In this document: positions 43,455-53,770 of the stretch, piece by piece
Layout of the letters: the number at the start of each line of letters is the position of its first letter
Numbering within the stretch: the stretch's first letter is position 1
Assembly: GCA_001599755.1 (NCBI GenBank)
Contig: BCHX01000006.1
Location: 3,707,336-3,771,335, forward strand
Direction of reading: 5' to 3'
Origin: Gliomastix tumulicola
Lineage: Eukaryota; Ascomycota; Sordariomycetes; Hypocreales; Bionectriaceae
Length of the DNA: 64,000 bases
Position numbers and translations under genes: made by a program
Notes under the pieces: generated by a model
What the model saw: only the letters and a program-made list of their open reading frames with translations
The model's database searches: none
What the model was told of the DNA's origin: nothing

Positions 43455-44576
43455 ATGGCGGAGGAGGAGGAGAAAGGATGGCGTCTAGAACACCTTGTAC
43501 GAGCGATCGGCGAACACGGTGTCAGACTCGGGGGATTTTGGATGGAGTTCTGATAGTAATAAACAGGTTTTTGGATGATTGCATTCTCAGCTTCATTTCC
43601 GATCCTGAGCCGTTGACTGTGATGCCTGTCACCCTGCGCAACCAATGAGACCGGCCGGTGGTCTAGCTCGCGGACGGTCCTCCATCGCCCAAGACAGGAC
43701 AGGGGCTCCGATTGGCGCTCTGCTTGCTCATCGTACGTGAATGATGTCGTGCGGATCTGGGGTCGCAGCCATTGCGGTCCATGGCTGGGCGCCGGTAGAG
43801 AACTGAGACAGGACGGACTGATTCAGTGATTCACTGGTTCCCTCCGATGCCATGCTCGGCAAGGCGCTACCTTATCACGATGTGAACTGGGGCGGACAGC
43901 GCCTGGTCGACTCGCTCCTCGGGCCAAGGAGTCTTTTTAGCGGCCCATGCTAGCCTCATAGGGTATGACTGGTCTGAGATCACCATCAAAATCGTTCTGA
44001 TCAGAGCTGAAAACACGCTCCTTCGGACAAGGGGGCCCGGTTCCGCCTCGACCCTTTGACCCTCTGGGACCCCTCAAGCTCGCAAGCTATGCACGAAGAT
44101 GGGGAAAGAGAAGGCGACGAGGTCTGACAGGCAGATGAGGAAAGTCCAGTCAGTCCAGACCTCGTGTCTCCCCCCCGCCTCACTCGCTCACTCACTCACC
44201 ATACTCCGTGGAGGTGGTACAATATGCTGTAGGTCTCACTCGGGCTGAGATTTCTCGTCATCCACTCGCCCCCCTCCCCCCAATCATTTCTCATTCTTTT
44301 TTTCGAATCATCCCGCAGTGGCTTTTAGGCCTCGACGTTGCTCCCAATGCACGTTTTGCGGATGACTGCTCACATCGCCAACGTCTTCTCACCGCCTCGA
44401 CCGTTTCCGCCCCGGGGACGGCTCCCACTTGTCAACCATCTGCCAACCGAAGTTTCCCAGCCGCTATCGATTTGAGCCCCCTGGCGGGCGGGGACAACAA
44501 GCAGGTGCTGAGGCGCCGGCCTCTTCAGCGTGCCTGGTACCTGGGGAGAGAAAAATTCCAGGGACCAACAAACGCT
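43455..44576. other. Intergenic region upstream of the Csc1-like gene
   Basis: No gene is supported. It contains a short (CACT)n run near 44183-44200 and T/C-rich stretches of the kind found before fungal start sites. The frame opening at 44208 is probably leader. Confidence 0.5.
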
Positions 44577-47500
44577 ATGGCGGCATCGCTATATTCCCGG
44601 AGTCCCCTCGACCTCGGAGGCTTCATCGACGTGGTACGTCTGTCGAGATACCTGTTTGTTCTTGCGCTTCTCCCCCAAGCTAATCAAGCAAATACAGAAC
44701 GAGAATGACGACCCCCGGGTCGGTTCCTCGCGGAACGACACAGACGGGGGAGGGACGCTGAGCCAGGCCAATGGCAGCAAGGGCTCTTCGCTGTCCAAGC
44801 TCGGAGCCAGTTTCATCCCAATCGCCATCTACGTCGTCATCTGCCTCATCATCTTCATTGTCCTGCGCCGGAAATGGCACCGAGTGTATGCGCCGCGCAC
44901 GATTCCGGCTTTGCGCGCTCCCGAGTATGTTTGCTGTTGTGATCTGGATGGATTGTGCAGTTTTTGTGTGTATGCTGACAGGTGCCCAATCTAAAGACCG
45001 CCTAGTCCAGCCCTGCCTGACGGCTGGTTCAACTGGATCATCCCCTTCTTCAAGATCCCCGACACCGTCGTCCTCAACCATGGCTCTCTCGACGGCTTCT
45101 TCTTCCTGCGGTTCCTCAAGGTCCTCCGGAACATCTGTTTTGTTGGCTGCTGCATCGCATGGCCGATTCTGTTCCCCATCAATGCGACTGGCGGAGGGGG
45201 CCAGAAGGAGCTGTCGCAGCTGACGATCGGCAACGTCAAAAATCCCACGAGGCTCTATGCCCACGCTGCCGTCGCGTGGCTGCTTTTTGGTGCGCTTGAA
45301 TTACTCTTGTCATTAACTAGTATCTTGACTCGTTGACTGACTGACTCTCTTGCCCTAGGCTTTGTCCTCTTCAACGTCGCGCGCGAGTACATCTACTACG
45401 TCAACCTGCGACAGGCCTACCTCTCCTCGCCCTACTACTCCCAGCGACTGTCCTCCCGCACCGTCCTCTTCACGAGCGTCCCCAACCGCTACCTCGACGA
45501 AGCGCGCTTGCGAAAGCTATACGGCGACGGCGTCCGCCACGTCTGGATCCCACGGACGTCCAAGGGCCTCGTCAACCTGGTCAAGGAGCGGGAGCAGACG
45601 GCCCTGCGGCTCGAGAAGGCCGAGATTGCGCTGATCCTGAAGGCGAACCTGGCGCGGAACAGACAACTGCGAGCAGAAGAGAAGGCCGCCGAGAAGGCGA
45701 AGAAGAAGAAGAAGGGGGCCGGGGCCAGTCTGAGGAGGCGCATCCAGCGGAAGAGAGGGTATATGCAGGACCACGATGCGCTGGACAAGGCTGAGAATGG
45801 CGAGGCCCAGAGTGCTAGCAGCAGCGTTGGGCAGGAGCCGCCGTTGAGCAGGGGCAGCAGTATGACGTCCAGTCACGACGGAAACGGCCCTCTGACGACA
45901 AACTATGCCGAAGGCGAGACGACCGTTACCATGCCTAGCAGCCGACGCACATCGGACGGGGGGATTCAATTTGCAGATGCCACGGAAGTGGCCGTGAATA
46001 TCGACGCCGACCGCAAGTCTATCCCTGCTGAGGTTATTGGGCTCGACAAGACGACGGAAGAAGAGGCTGAGGGTGGAAATTCCACGGTCACGAAGACAGA
46101 GGGTCCGTCTGGAGACGAGGACGAGGCGAGATACGTGCATCCCTACGGCTTGGACCCCGGGCTTCCCGACGTCCGTGGCTCTGTTGCCGCCCAGTATATC
46201 CCCGTCGAGCACCGTCCTCACCACAGACCCCTGGGCAACTTTGGCCGTCGAGTCGACACGATCCGATGGACGCGCACCCGCCTCGAGGAGCTCAACAAGC
46301 GCATCTCCAAGCTCCGCCGCCAGGTCCTGCGTGGCGCGGCCAAGGGCACCGAGACGATCCCAGCCGCGTTTGTCGAGTTTGACACGCAAGAGGCGGCCCA
46401 GGCAGCCCACCAGGTCCTCGCACACCATCAACCGCTGCACATGGCCCCGCGTCTCCTGGGCATCCGTCCCGAGGAGGTCGTCTGGAGCTCGCTGCGCCAG
46501 GGATGGCTTGAACGCATCATCCGTCGTTTTGCGGTCCTCGGGCTGATCGTGGCTGCCATCATCTTCTGGTCGATCCCGTCGGTGATTGTGGGCGCCGTCT
46601 CGAATGTGCAGACCATGACCCAGGTGGTGTTTTTGAAGTGGCTGAAACAGCTGCCGTCGCCCATCCTGGGCTTCCTGACGGGTTTCGTGCCGGCGTTTGT
46701 GCTGTCCCTGTTCATGGCTATTGTGCCTCATCTGCTACGATGTAAGTCGAATTCACCCTCTCTTTAACTCTCCTGTACATGGACTCGGCTGACTCCTCCC
46801 TTTCAGTTTGCGCCAGGACGGCGGGCGTGCCCTCGGTCAGCATGGTCGAGCTCTTCACCCAGACGGCGTACTTTGCCTTCCAGGTCGTCCAGGTCTTCCT
46901 CGTCACAACGCTCACATCTGCTGCCTCCGGGGCCATCATCGAGGTGTTGCTGGACCCCAAGAAGGCCATGAACGTCCTTGCGAACAACCTCCCCCTCTCC
47001 TCCAACTTCTACATCTCCTACATCCTCATCCAGTGTCTCGCCAACGCCGGCACCGCCATCCTCAACCCCGTTGATATCCTGCGACATGCCATCTTGAGCC
47101 GCGTGGCTCGGCTCCCACGAGCGCACTACCGACTCTGGCGTACCATGAGACCGACGCGCTGGGGCCGAGACTTCCCCGTCTTCACCAACCTCGGCGTCAT
47201 TGCGCTGGCATACGCCTGCATCGCACCGCTGATCCTCGTCTTTGCGGCCCTGGGCATGTGGTTCACGCACATCGTGTGGCGGTACAACCTCATCTTCGTG
47301 CTGGACGCCGACTTCGACAGCAAGGGGCTCTTCTACCCGCGTGCCCTCATGCAGCTCGTCGTCGGTCTGTACCTTGCCGAGATCTGCATGATCGGCCTGC
47401 TGTTCATCAACAAGGCCACGGGCCCGGCGGTCATGGTGATTTTGTTGTTTATCTTCACGGGGCTGACGCACTTCTCCATCCACCACGCCATGGCGCCCAT

Positions 47501-48212
47501 GATCCAGAACCTGCCGCAGACCCTCGCGCTCGAGGAGGAGATCCAGGAGGAGGAGAAGGCCAAGGCCGAGGCGGCTCGACGGCGCGCCGAGGCGGGGGAG
47601 GTGACGGACGGCGCGGCGAACACGTACTTTGACGAGGACGAGGAGTTTGGCGATGCCGAGGACGACATCGGACGGCTGAGCGACGCCGAATCGACCGAGA
47701 GCGAGACGACCGTCGACAACACGCCGGATCCGATCGGGAACAGGGCTCTCGAAGGCGCGGCCGACTTCCGCCTCACGTTCACGTCGTGGTTCAAGGACTG
47801 GAGCTCCAACGCCGCGCGGGAGCAGGCCGAATCCATGGGCATCGACCCGGACTACTACCGCGACCCGGACAAGCCGCCGTCCTTCTTCACGCGCTGGCTG
47901 CGTCCGCACATCCACCACGACTTCATCGCCATCCGGAAGACCCTCATGGCGCTGCCAGAGTCGCTCCCGGACTCCTCGACGAAGATGAGCAGCAAGGACC
48001 ACAGGCACGCGTACCTGCCCCCGGAGATGTGGGCGCCGAAGCCCGTGCTCTGGGTCCCGGAGGACGAGGCGAGGGTCAGCAGGCAGGAGGTCGCGCACAC
48101 GAGGAAATACACGCCGATACACGACACGGGGGCTACGTTGTGCGACAGCGGCAAGGTGGTGGTCGAGAACATCGAGGAGGCGCCGATCGGGGTGCCCAGG
48201 GTATTGCTATGA
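44577..48212 (+). CDS. Csc1/OSCA-type calcium-permeable channel (DUF221, 10TM)
   Basis: Mechanically or osmotically gated cation channel family of the plasma membrane or endomembranes. Five exons (44577-44633, 44698-44924, 44997-45289, 45359-46741, 46807-48212; introns 64, 72, 69 and 65 nt) give 1121 residues. The N-terminal late-exocytosis domain has TM0-TM2 (SFIPIAIYVVICLIIFIVL; FFKIPDTVVLNHGSLDGFFF). It is followed by the cytosolic PHM7-like domain (SQRLSSRTVLFTSVPNRYLD) with a long charged insert. The channel core is LNPVDILRHAILSR plus multiple helices. The C-terminal DUF3779-type region is PPSFFTRWLRPHIHHDF, then YLPPEMWAPKPVLWVPEDEA. All junctions preserve frame and family motifs. Confidence 0.92.
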
Positions 48213-48410
48213 GACAGACGGACAGTAGCGGACGTGATGGGATAGGATATAAATTAATTACAGGGCATTTGGTCTGGGGGTTGGTGAATTTGTCTATGAA
48301 GGAGTGGGATTGGAACTGGCTATATACCCTTGCACTACAAGCTGCAACAAACGTTTTGAAACATGAGCCTTGATCTTCTTCGTCTATCGGTTACATACAA
48401 ATGTTGCTGA

Positions 48411-49009
48411 TTAGAACTGGAGCTTGGAGGCGAGCAGCCATCCGTGCCAGAGCGTCGCGCCCAGAGTGATCAGGTTGAGGTGTATGGAGGCAGCATGGTT
48501 CTTGCGGAACGTCTTCTTGATGGCCGCTGCCTGCAGCCCGGGCTGCTCTTCGTCGTCTGGCTTGCTCTCTCGGCCTGTTCTTTCGTGTCAGCCGAGCTCT
48601 TCATTACTTCAGATACACACAGACAACATAACATACCCAATTGCGCCAAGTCGAGCATGACCTGTCTCGTCCGCGGCCCGAACAGCAGCAGATTCAGCAC
48701 CGACGTCGCCATCCCCACCACGAGAGGGATCCAGTGCGTCTTGGCCTCAGCCAGCGACAGCACGCTTCGAGGCGGCCATGTGAGCGCTGTGAGCAGCAGG
48801 AGAGCCGTCTGGATGCGGAAGTAGGCCGGGAAGACCCTCGCCTGTAGCGACACGAAGGGCTGTCTGGGCAGGGCGCGGAAGGTGATCTTGGTGAGGACAA
48901 AGGTCTGGTAGAGCTGCGTGCCGAGGAGAGTGGAGAAGCAGAGCAGATGGACGGGGCCGGAGCAGAGAACAGCGGAGAGCGTGTGCAGGACAGGCTGGAG
49001 GAGACCCAT
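48411..49009 (-). CDS. TMEM205-like DUF4149 membrane protein
   Basis: Two exons on the reverse strand, 49009-48637 and 48574-48411 (62-nt intron), give 178 residues. The start MGLLQPVLHTLSAVLCSG leads into LLGTQLYQTFVLTKITFRAL, the DUF4149 signature (GxQLYQTFxxxxxxFRALPR). Four hydrophobic helices are expected. The last is KNHAASIHLNLITLGATLWH, read after the intron in a frame that simple translation misses. The DUF4149/TMEM205 family is small and poorly characterised; in yeast and fungi members are mitochondrial or ER membrane proteins by report. Identity rests on these motifs. Confidence 0.85.
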
Positions 49010-49388
49010 GGCTGGAGGGTGAGTGAGGGTGAGGTTGCGTGTGAGTATTTGGGTGGTTTTCAGGGCTGGCATGCTGTGGGAAGAAAAGGATTGATTGAAA
49101 ATTGAAATCAAAACATAATCATTGGCCGCTGCTGTCCTATGTATATGCTAGAACAATGTCGCCGAGTCGGATCGTCCATCTGGCCGACTACCGAACGCCT
49201 TCGGAAGCTGACGCATCATGAGCCCACGGCTATAAGCTAACCTGGTCAGGCCCTGCCAGCCTTCACTGCTAAAACAACCACTGTAGAAACGAAGTAACAA
49301 ATTGTCCAGGAGCAAAACCACGCTTCTCCTGTCGCTGCCTTGGCACCGCAACAAACACCGAGCTTGCAGGGGCCTTATTCGACCCTCA
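49010..49388. other. Short intergenic region
   Basis: Promoter of the TMEM205-like gene on the left and 3' region of the next reverse-strand gene. Nothing else is seen. Confidence 0.5.
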
Positions 49389-50864
49389 TCAATTTGCCAG
49401 GCCTTTGGAGTTGCCAGGGCCTCCAGAGCCTCCAGGACCCTTGCAGTTGCTGGGACCTCCAGGAGGACACTTGAAGTCGACAAGGCCCTTCGGCTTATCA
49501 TGGACGACCCTCTTCATCGCGGCTTCCCAAATCTTTCCGTTGATGCCCGGATTCTCTTCCTTGTCTCCCTTGGCCAGCAGCTGCATGATCTCCGCCACCT
49601 GACGAAATACGCCGCGCTGGTAATTGCGAACCGCCGCGTCGATTTGCTGGTGGTCCCGGACGTCAGCCGCGTCGCTGAGCCGACGGTGTCTTGACCGCGG
49701 CGACTTCCACTTCTCGGCCTTGGTGCGCCCCTTCTCCTGCTCCTCCTGATTGCGCACCAGCACGGCTTCGACTAGTTTCCGGGCGTCTGGGCTCAGGAGC
49801 CGGCGCGTCACGTGAGCGACGGCCTTTTCTTTGCCTTTGCCCTTGCCAGGCTCGCGGGCGGTGAATGGCAGCGTGGAAGCGGCAGGGCCTGGAGCCCGCT
49901 CTTGATCAGGCCTGCTCCCGCTGGGAGTAGCGCTCTTTGGCTGGCTGCTTTCGCCTGCTTGCTCCTCAGCCGCCGGCGCCTTGGCCACCGTTGGCGGTCC
50001 CTGCCACCGCGTGATTCCGGACCTGGAACCGCGGCGGGTTGTGCTCGCGATGGAGTGCGAGTCGTCGTCTGCGTGACCTCCGGCCTGCTTGTTGGCTTGC
50101 CCACTGGCTTGCCCACTGGCTTGCCCACTGGTTTGCTCATTGGTTTCGCGAAGCGCGTGACCAGCTCGCAGCATTTCGAGCACCGCTGCCGCACTCTCCT
50201 CTTCTTCGGCATCCCCGTACCCGCGGATGAGGAGACTCAGGTCGGCGGTAGGAACCATAATGACGGTGTACTTCATGTCCACGACCGGCGAGCCACAGAG
50301 CGATATGACACGGTCGGCCGAGCCGAGAAACGTGCCCAGCTCGGCAACGTTGTTGACCTCGTAATGAGGCCCGGCCTGGCGGGCGAGGTTGCTGGCCGGC
50401 GGGATGAGAGACTTGCTCGACTCTGTGGCCCATTTCTTGACCGGGTTCTCAGCTTGCTCCTGCTTCTGCGGACTGGCGGCGCCAACGGCACCCGTCGTGG
50501 TCCGGCGTGCCTTCTTCGAATACCATCTGCGAACTCGCGCCTTCAGACGGCTCTCCGGCGAATTCTGCGCTGGCTGCTCTGCTGGGGTGGCCACCTCCTT
50601 GCCCTTGCCCTTGTCCTGCGCCGAGGGATCGTTGTCGGCCTTGGGAGGGTCTGGGAGGCGGTAGGTCGCGGCCGCGGGTGTCCTGCTCGGGGGGAGGGCT
50701 CTTTGACCATTGTTGGGAGCCGGCGAGTGTGCCTGTGGCGCCTGTTGCGCCTGTTGCCGTTGGGCGAATCTATTCACGATTCGTTGTTTTTCGCCGTGTT
50801 TGGACTGGGCGTCGTCGCCTCCTTTGTGCTGACCCGAGGGGCCCGGCTGAGTTGGGTCGGACAT
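49389..50864 (-). CDS. Low-complexity hypothetical protein
   Basis: A single exon of 491 residues from ATG 50864 (MSDPTQPGPSGQHKGGDD); the frame extends upstream but that part looks like leader. Only the middle (AELGTFLGSADRVISLCGSP, VVDMKYTVIMVPTADLSLLI, EEEESAAAVLEMLRAGHALR) looks folded. It resembles the BTB/POZ-like N-terminal pattern seen in fungal proteins (a hydrophobic strand pair followed by a helix), but this is weak. Flanks are Gln/Ala/Gly/Lys/Pro-rich, including tandem GQAS units and a Gly/Pro/Ser end. The C-terminal third has a helical charged segment (LEAVLVRNQEEQEK-like) before the Gly-rich tail. Function unknown. Confidence 0.6.
   Translation of the reverse strand: MSDPTQPGPSGQHKGGDDAQSKHGEKQRIVNRFAQRQQAQQAPQAHSPAPNNGQRALPPSRTPAAATYRLPDPPKADNDPSAQDKGKGKEVATPAEQPAQNSPESRLKARVRRWYSKKARRTTTGAVGAASPQKQEQAENPVKKWATESSKSLIPPASNLARQAGPHYEVNNVAELGTFLGSADRVISLCGSPVVDMKYTVIMVPTADLSLLIRGYGDAEEEESAAAVLEMLRAGHALRETNEQTSGQASGQASGQANKQAGGHADDDSHSIASTTRRGSRSGITRWQGPPTVAKAPAAEEQAGESSQPKSATPSGSRPDQERAPGPAASTLPFTAREPGKGKGKEKAVAHVTRRLLSPDARKLVEAVLVRNQEEQEKGRTKAEKWKSPRSRHRRLSDAADVRDHQQIDAAVRNYQRGVFRQVAEIMQLLAKGDKEENPGINGKIWEAAMKRVVHDKPKGLVDFKCPPGGPSNCKGPGGSGGPGNSKGLAN
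50098..50143 (+). repeat. 12-base coding repeat (Ser-Gly-Gln-Ala units)
   Basis: Near-perfect copies of ttgcccactggc encode SGQA repeats on the reverse strand in the hypothetical protein. Likely length-variable. Confidence 0.8.
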
Positions 50865-51249
50865 GTTGGAGAAAACCGAGGAGTAGAGATGATTGAGATG
50901 GTAAATGTGTATCCTAATGCGTTCTAGGGGTAGATAAAATGATGGATCGCGGCGGCGCTTCGCTTCTTGGGGGTTGTTATGTGGAATGTAAAGGTCAAGA
51001 ATCATACAGTGATCGCCTCCGACACAAGGGCTTGTTTACCTGCCTGCGCTCTGCCACTGCGTTTAACGAGAATCTCCTCTGGCAACGGCTGGATTTGCTC
51101 TTGCTGTGTTGACCAAGTCTTAGCGACTGGAAAAAGTTGGCAGGTACCTACTCAGGTAGGGACTGGGTAGAATTCCACCTTCCATTTGGCCGTCTACCTA
51201 CTACTAGTACCTAGCAACTGAGGCAAGGTACCTACCTGGTGGCTTCATT
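50865..51249. other. Short intergenic region
   Basis: Promoter and leader of the low-complexity gene, and 3' region of the next. Short direct repeats of ggtacctacc/ctacctacta type occur near 51140-51240. Confidence 0.45.
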
Positions 51250-52257
51250 TCAAGGCTGCGCCTCTATGATCCTCTTCAAATCCTCGTCTCGCTTGGCCAG
51301 CGACTCCTTGCTCGGTTTCCCGTAGGCCTCGTCTGTCTGCTGCGAGACCTTCTCGGGCCAGTCGGCTACTCCCTCCTTGACTCCTCCCACCCAAGCCGAG
51401 GTGCCCTTGAGCGAGACAAGGCCGGCGTCATTCCAGCATGCTTCTATGGTAGGCGCAAGGTGGTGGATAAAACCCTGTATGCCGGCAGCCCCTGCCGCCG
51501 CATTGTACGTCTTGAACGGCCCAGCGGCTGCCCATCGCGGACCGAGACTGCTCTCCATGATGGTGTCGATGTCCTGCACCGAGACCACGTCCTCCTGGAC
51601 GAGATGGCACGCCTCCCTGAACAGCGCGAACGCCAGCCTGTTGCCGACGAAGCCCTGCGACTCCCTCTTGATGACGACGGGCTTGTGGCCTGAGCCGAGA
51701 CGCGTGAAGTAGTCGACGGCGAACTGCGTCCTCTCGGGCGTCGTGTGGGGGGAGGGCACGATCTCGAGAAGCGGCATGATGTGAGGCGGGTTGAATGGGT
51801 GGACGACGATGACGCGGGATTTTTGCTCTGGATTCTCCAGGTCCTCGACCTGCGTGGACGCGAGGATGCCAGACGTCGACGACCAGAGATGCGCGTTCGG
51901 TGACGCGGTCTCAACGACGGCCTTCCATGTCGATTTCTTGAAGGCGACGCTGTCCGGCCCTTGCTCCTGGACAATTGTCGCGCCCGAGCACGCGTCTGCA
52001 ATGGAGGCGCAGAGCGTCACGCGGCCCGAGGAGAGCAGGTCGTCCACTGACAGCGAAGACGACGCGGAGGCGCCGCGTGTCGACGTGGAGGATGTGAGAT
52101 GGACGGGCAGGAGGGATCGGATGTGCTGCTCCAGGTCGGGCCGAACGTCGAACAGTCGGAGGTCGGCATCAGAGTGGAGGAGGTGCAGGGCGGCAAACGA
52201 GAGGCCGATTGTGCCGAGGCCGATGAGGGCGATGGTGTGTCGCTGGGCGTGAGCCAT
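51250..52257 (-). CDS. 3-hydroxyacyl-CoA dehydrogenase-family protein (lambda-crystallin/gulonate dehydrogenase-like)
   Basis: A single exon of 335 residues from ATG 52257. The NAD-binding start is TIALIGLGTIGLSFAALHLL (GxGxxG). Then come ATIVQEQGPDSVAFKKSTWK, LWSSTSGILAS, VVHPFNPPHIMPLLEIVPSP (the HPFNPP motif with catalytic His) and SQGFVGNRLAFALFREACHL (GFVxNR). This combination is typical of 3HCDH-family members acting on short hydroxyacids or L-gulonate, not of multifunctional beta-oxidation proteins. Divergent from the MDR oxidoreductase at 52742. Substrate cannot be assigned. Confidence 0.88.
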   Translation of the reverse strand: MAHAQRHTIALIGLGTIGLSFAALHLLHSDADLRLFDVRPDLEQHIRSLLPVHLTSSTSTRGASASSSLSVDDLLSSGRVTLCASIADACSGATIVQEQGPDSVAFKKSTWKAVVETASPNAHLWSSTSGILASTQVEDLENPEQKSRVIVVHPFNPPHIMPLLEIVPSPHTTPERTQFAVDYFTRLGSGHKPVVIKRESQGFVGNRLAFALFREACHLVQEDVVSVQDIDTIMESSLGPRWAAAGPFKTYNAAAGAAGIQGFIHHLAPTIEACWNDAGLVSLKGTSAWVGGVKEGVADWPEKVSQQTDEAYGKPSKESLAKRDEDLKRIIEAQP

Positions 52258-52741
52258 GATAAAGGGATCTATCTATTGAACCTACGGAGGGCCGCGTTGG
52301 GGGATGCTTTCTGTGCCTGGACAAGCGCTGACTCGCTGAAAATAGCAAGGCAGAGAGAGGCAAAGGCAAGAAGGCAGCAGTGCTACCACATGGCGTCGTG
52401 ACGATGTGGAGGGGCTACGGTGGGGGAAACGGGCCTACGGAATTGAACGGCCGAGAGTATTCATGCACTTTTTCGTTTGAAGCATCGAAGATGCGTCAGT
52501 GAGGCGAGTATTGGCATGGGAGAACACGCAAGAGACACACAAGACGCACAAGGGCGGATGTGGTAGCCGTTATCATCGACCAATACTTGCCTTGGAGGGA
52601 TGACTGGTCGGCTAACCGGCAAGCATGGTTTGGATAATGGAGGCCCTATTTATACCATGATCATGTCCAGGCCATCAGGGTCTCTGTCCATCGGCAAGCA
52701 GAGCAAGCAGAGCAAGCAGATTCTCGAGCCTCTCTATCAGC
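52258..52741. promoter_or_regulatory. Divergent promoter region (3HCDH and MDR genes)
   Basis: A 484-nt interval between two metabolic genes reading apart. A short tandem (gagcaagca)n repeat near 52692-52720 precedes the MDR start. A TATA-like element (tatttatacc) lies near 52648. Confidence 0.4.
52692..52720 (+). repeat. Nine-base tandem repeat in a leader
   Basis: About three copies of gcaagcaga/gcaagcaga-type units end about 20 nt before ATG 52742. Confidence 0.7.
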
Positions 52742-53770
52742 ATGGAATGCGTTCAAGTTCTTGACTGGGCTGCCGGGCCAAAGTACACCACCGTCGAGCC
52801 ACCTCCGGAGCCAGACGCCAACTCGGTCCGTGTGCGTGTCGTCGCCGTCGGGCAGCATCATGTTGTGCGGTCCATGGCCTCGGGCAAACACTACGCCTCG
52901 GGCAGTCTCCCGCACACTCCCGGCATGGACGGCGTCGGCGTGGACACATCGAGCGGCAATCTCGTCTACTTCTCCCTCATGGGCGTCCCCGGCGCCGGGG
53001 GATCGTATGTGGGCATCGTCAACGTCCCGCGGTCGCACGTCTGGGAGATCCCGTCTGGAGTCGATCCCATCCAGGCAGCGGCGCTCATGAATCCGGCCAT
53101 GAGCAGCTGGATGGCGCTCAAAGAGAGAGTCGACTTCCTGAAGGGCGGTCAGCAGTCATCTCCGCCGCCGGACTGGACGTGTCTGATTATCGGTGCGACG
53201 AGCATCAGCGGCCGATTAGCAGTCAAGATTGCCAGGTCGTTCGGGGCCAAGGCGGTCTTTGGAGCTGCGAGGAACGCGTCCAAGCTGGATGCGATTGATC
53301 TCGACGGCCGGATCGTCCTGCAGGACCCCCCCTCGTCGACCGACTTCAGCGCTGCCGCCAACGTCTCGGTTGTCCTGGACTACCTGTATGGGCCGTATCC
53401 CGAGGTCTTCCTCAAGTGCGCGGCCAGAGCGACGCTGAAACAGCGCGCAGCACAACCCGCAGCCCCGTCGCGTCCTCTGACCTATGTCTCGATCGGGTCT
53501 GTCGCGGGCTCGGAGGCAGCAATCCCCTCGGCGGTTCTGCGAGGCAAAGATACAACGTTGCGAGGGGCAGGGATCGGCAGCTGGGACGTCGAGGCGTTCG
53601 GAGATGAAACGCCCGCGATGCTGGCCATTCTCAGGGGCGCCAGTCTGCCTGAGGTGAAGGCGGTCTCTGTCAAGGAGGTAGAGCGTGTGTGGAATGGCTC
53701 GGGCGCGGCGGGAGCAGGTGAGCGGCTAGTGTTTGTGTTTGATGAGGCATACGTCACACGGTATTCATAG
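52742..53770 (+). CDS. MDR-family quinone-oxidoreductase-like protein
   Basis: A single exon of 342 residues. The zinc-less medium-chain dehydrogenase fold is supported by the N-terminal GroES-like part (GSLPHTPGMDGVGV, VPRSHVWEIPSGVDPIQAAA) and the Rossmann part (WTCLIIGATSISGRLAVKIA, with GATSISG in place of the usual GxGxxG). SFGAKAVFGAARNASKLDAI and VVLDYLYGPYPEVFL follow. No zinc-ligand cysteines are present. It probably acts on quinones, enones or unknown carbonyls with NADPH. Located head-to-head with the 3HCDH-like gene. Confidence 0.88.
   Translation: MECVQVLDWAAGPKYTTVEPPPEPDANSVRVRVVAVGQHHVVRSMASGKHYASGSLPHTPGMDGVGVDTSSGNLVYFSLMGVPGAGGSYVGIVNVPRSHVWEIPSGVDPIQAAALMNPAMSSWMALKERVDFLKGGQQSSPPPDWTCLIIGATSISGRLAVKIARSFGAKAVFGAARNASKLDAIDLDGRIVLQDPPSSTDFSAAANVSVVLDYLYGPYPEVFLKCAARATLKQRAAQPAAPSRPLTYVSIGSVAGSEAAIPSAVLRGKDTTLRGAGIGSWDVEAFGDETPAMLAILRGASLPEVKAVSVKEVERVWNGSGAAGAGERLVFVFDEAYVTRYS

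Noticed and set aside
45517..48122. Two long antisense frames (about 404 and 439 residues) over the Csc1-like gene
   Set aside because: Same codon-bias shadow effect; the composition is nonsensical and the sense strand encodes a complete channel with matching splice sites.
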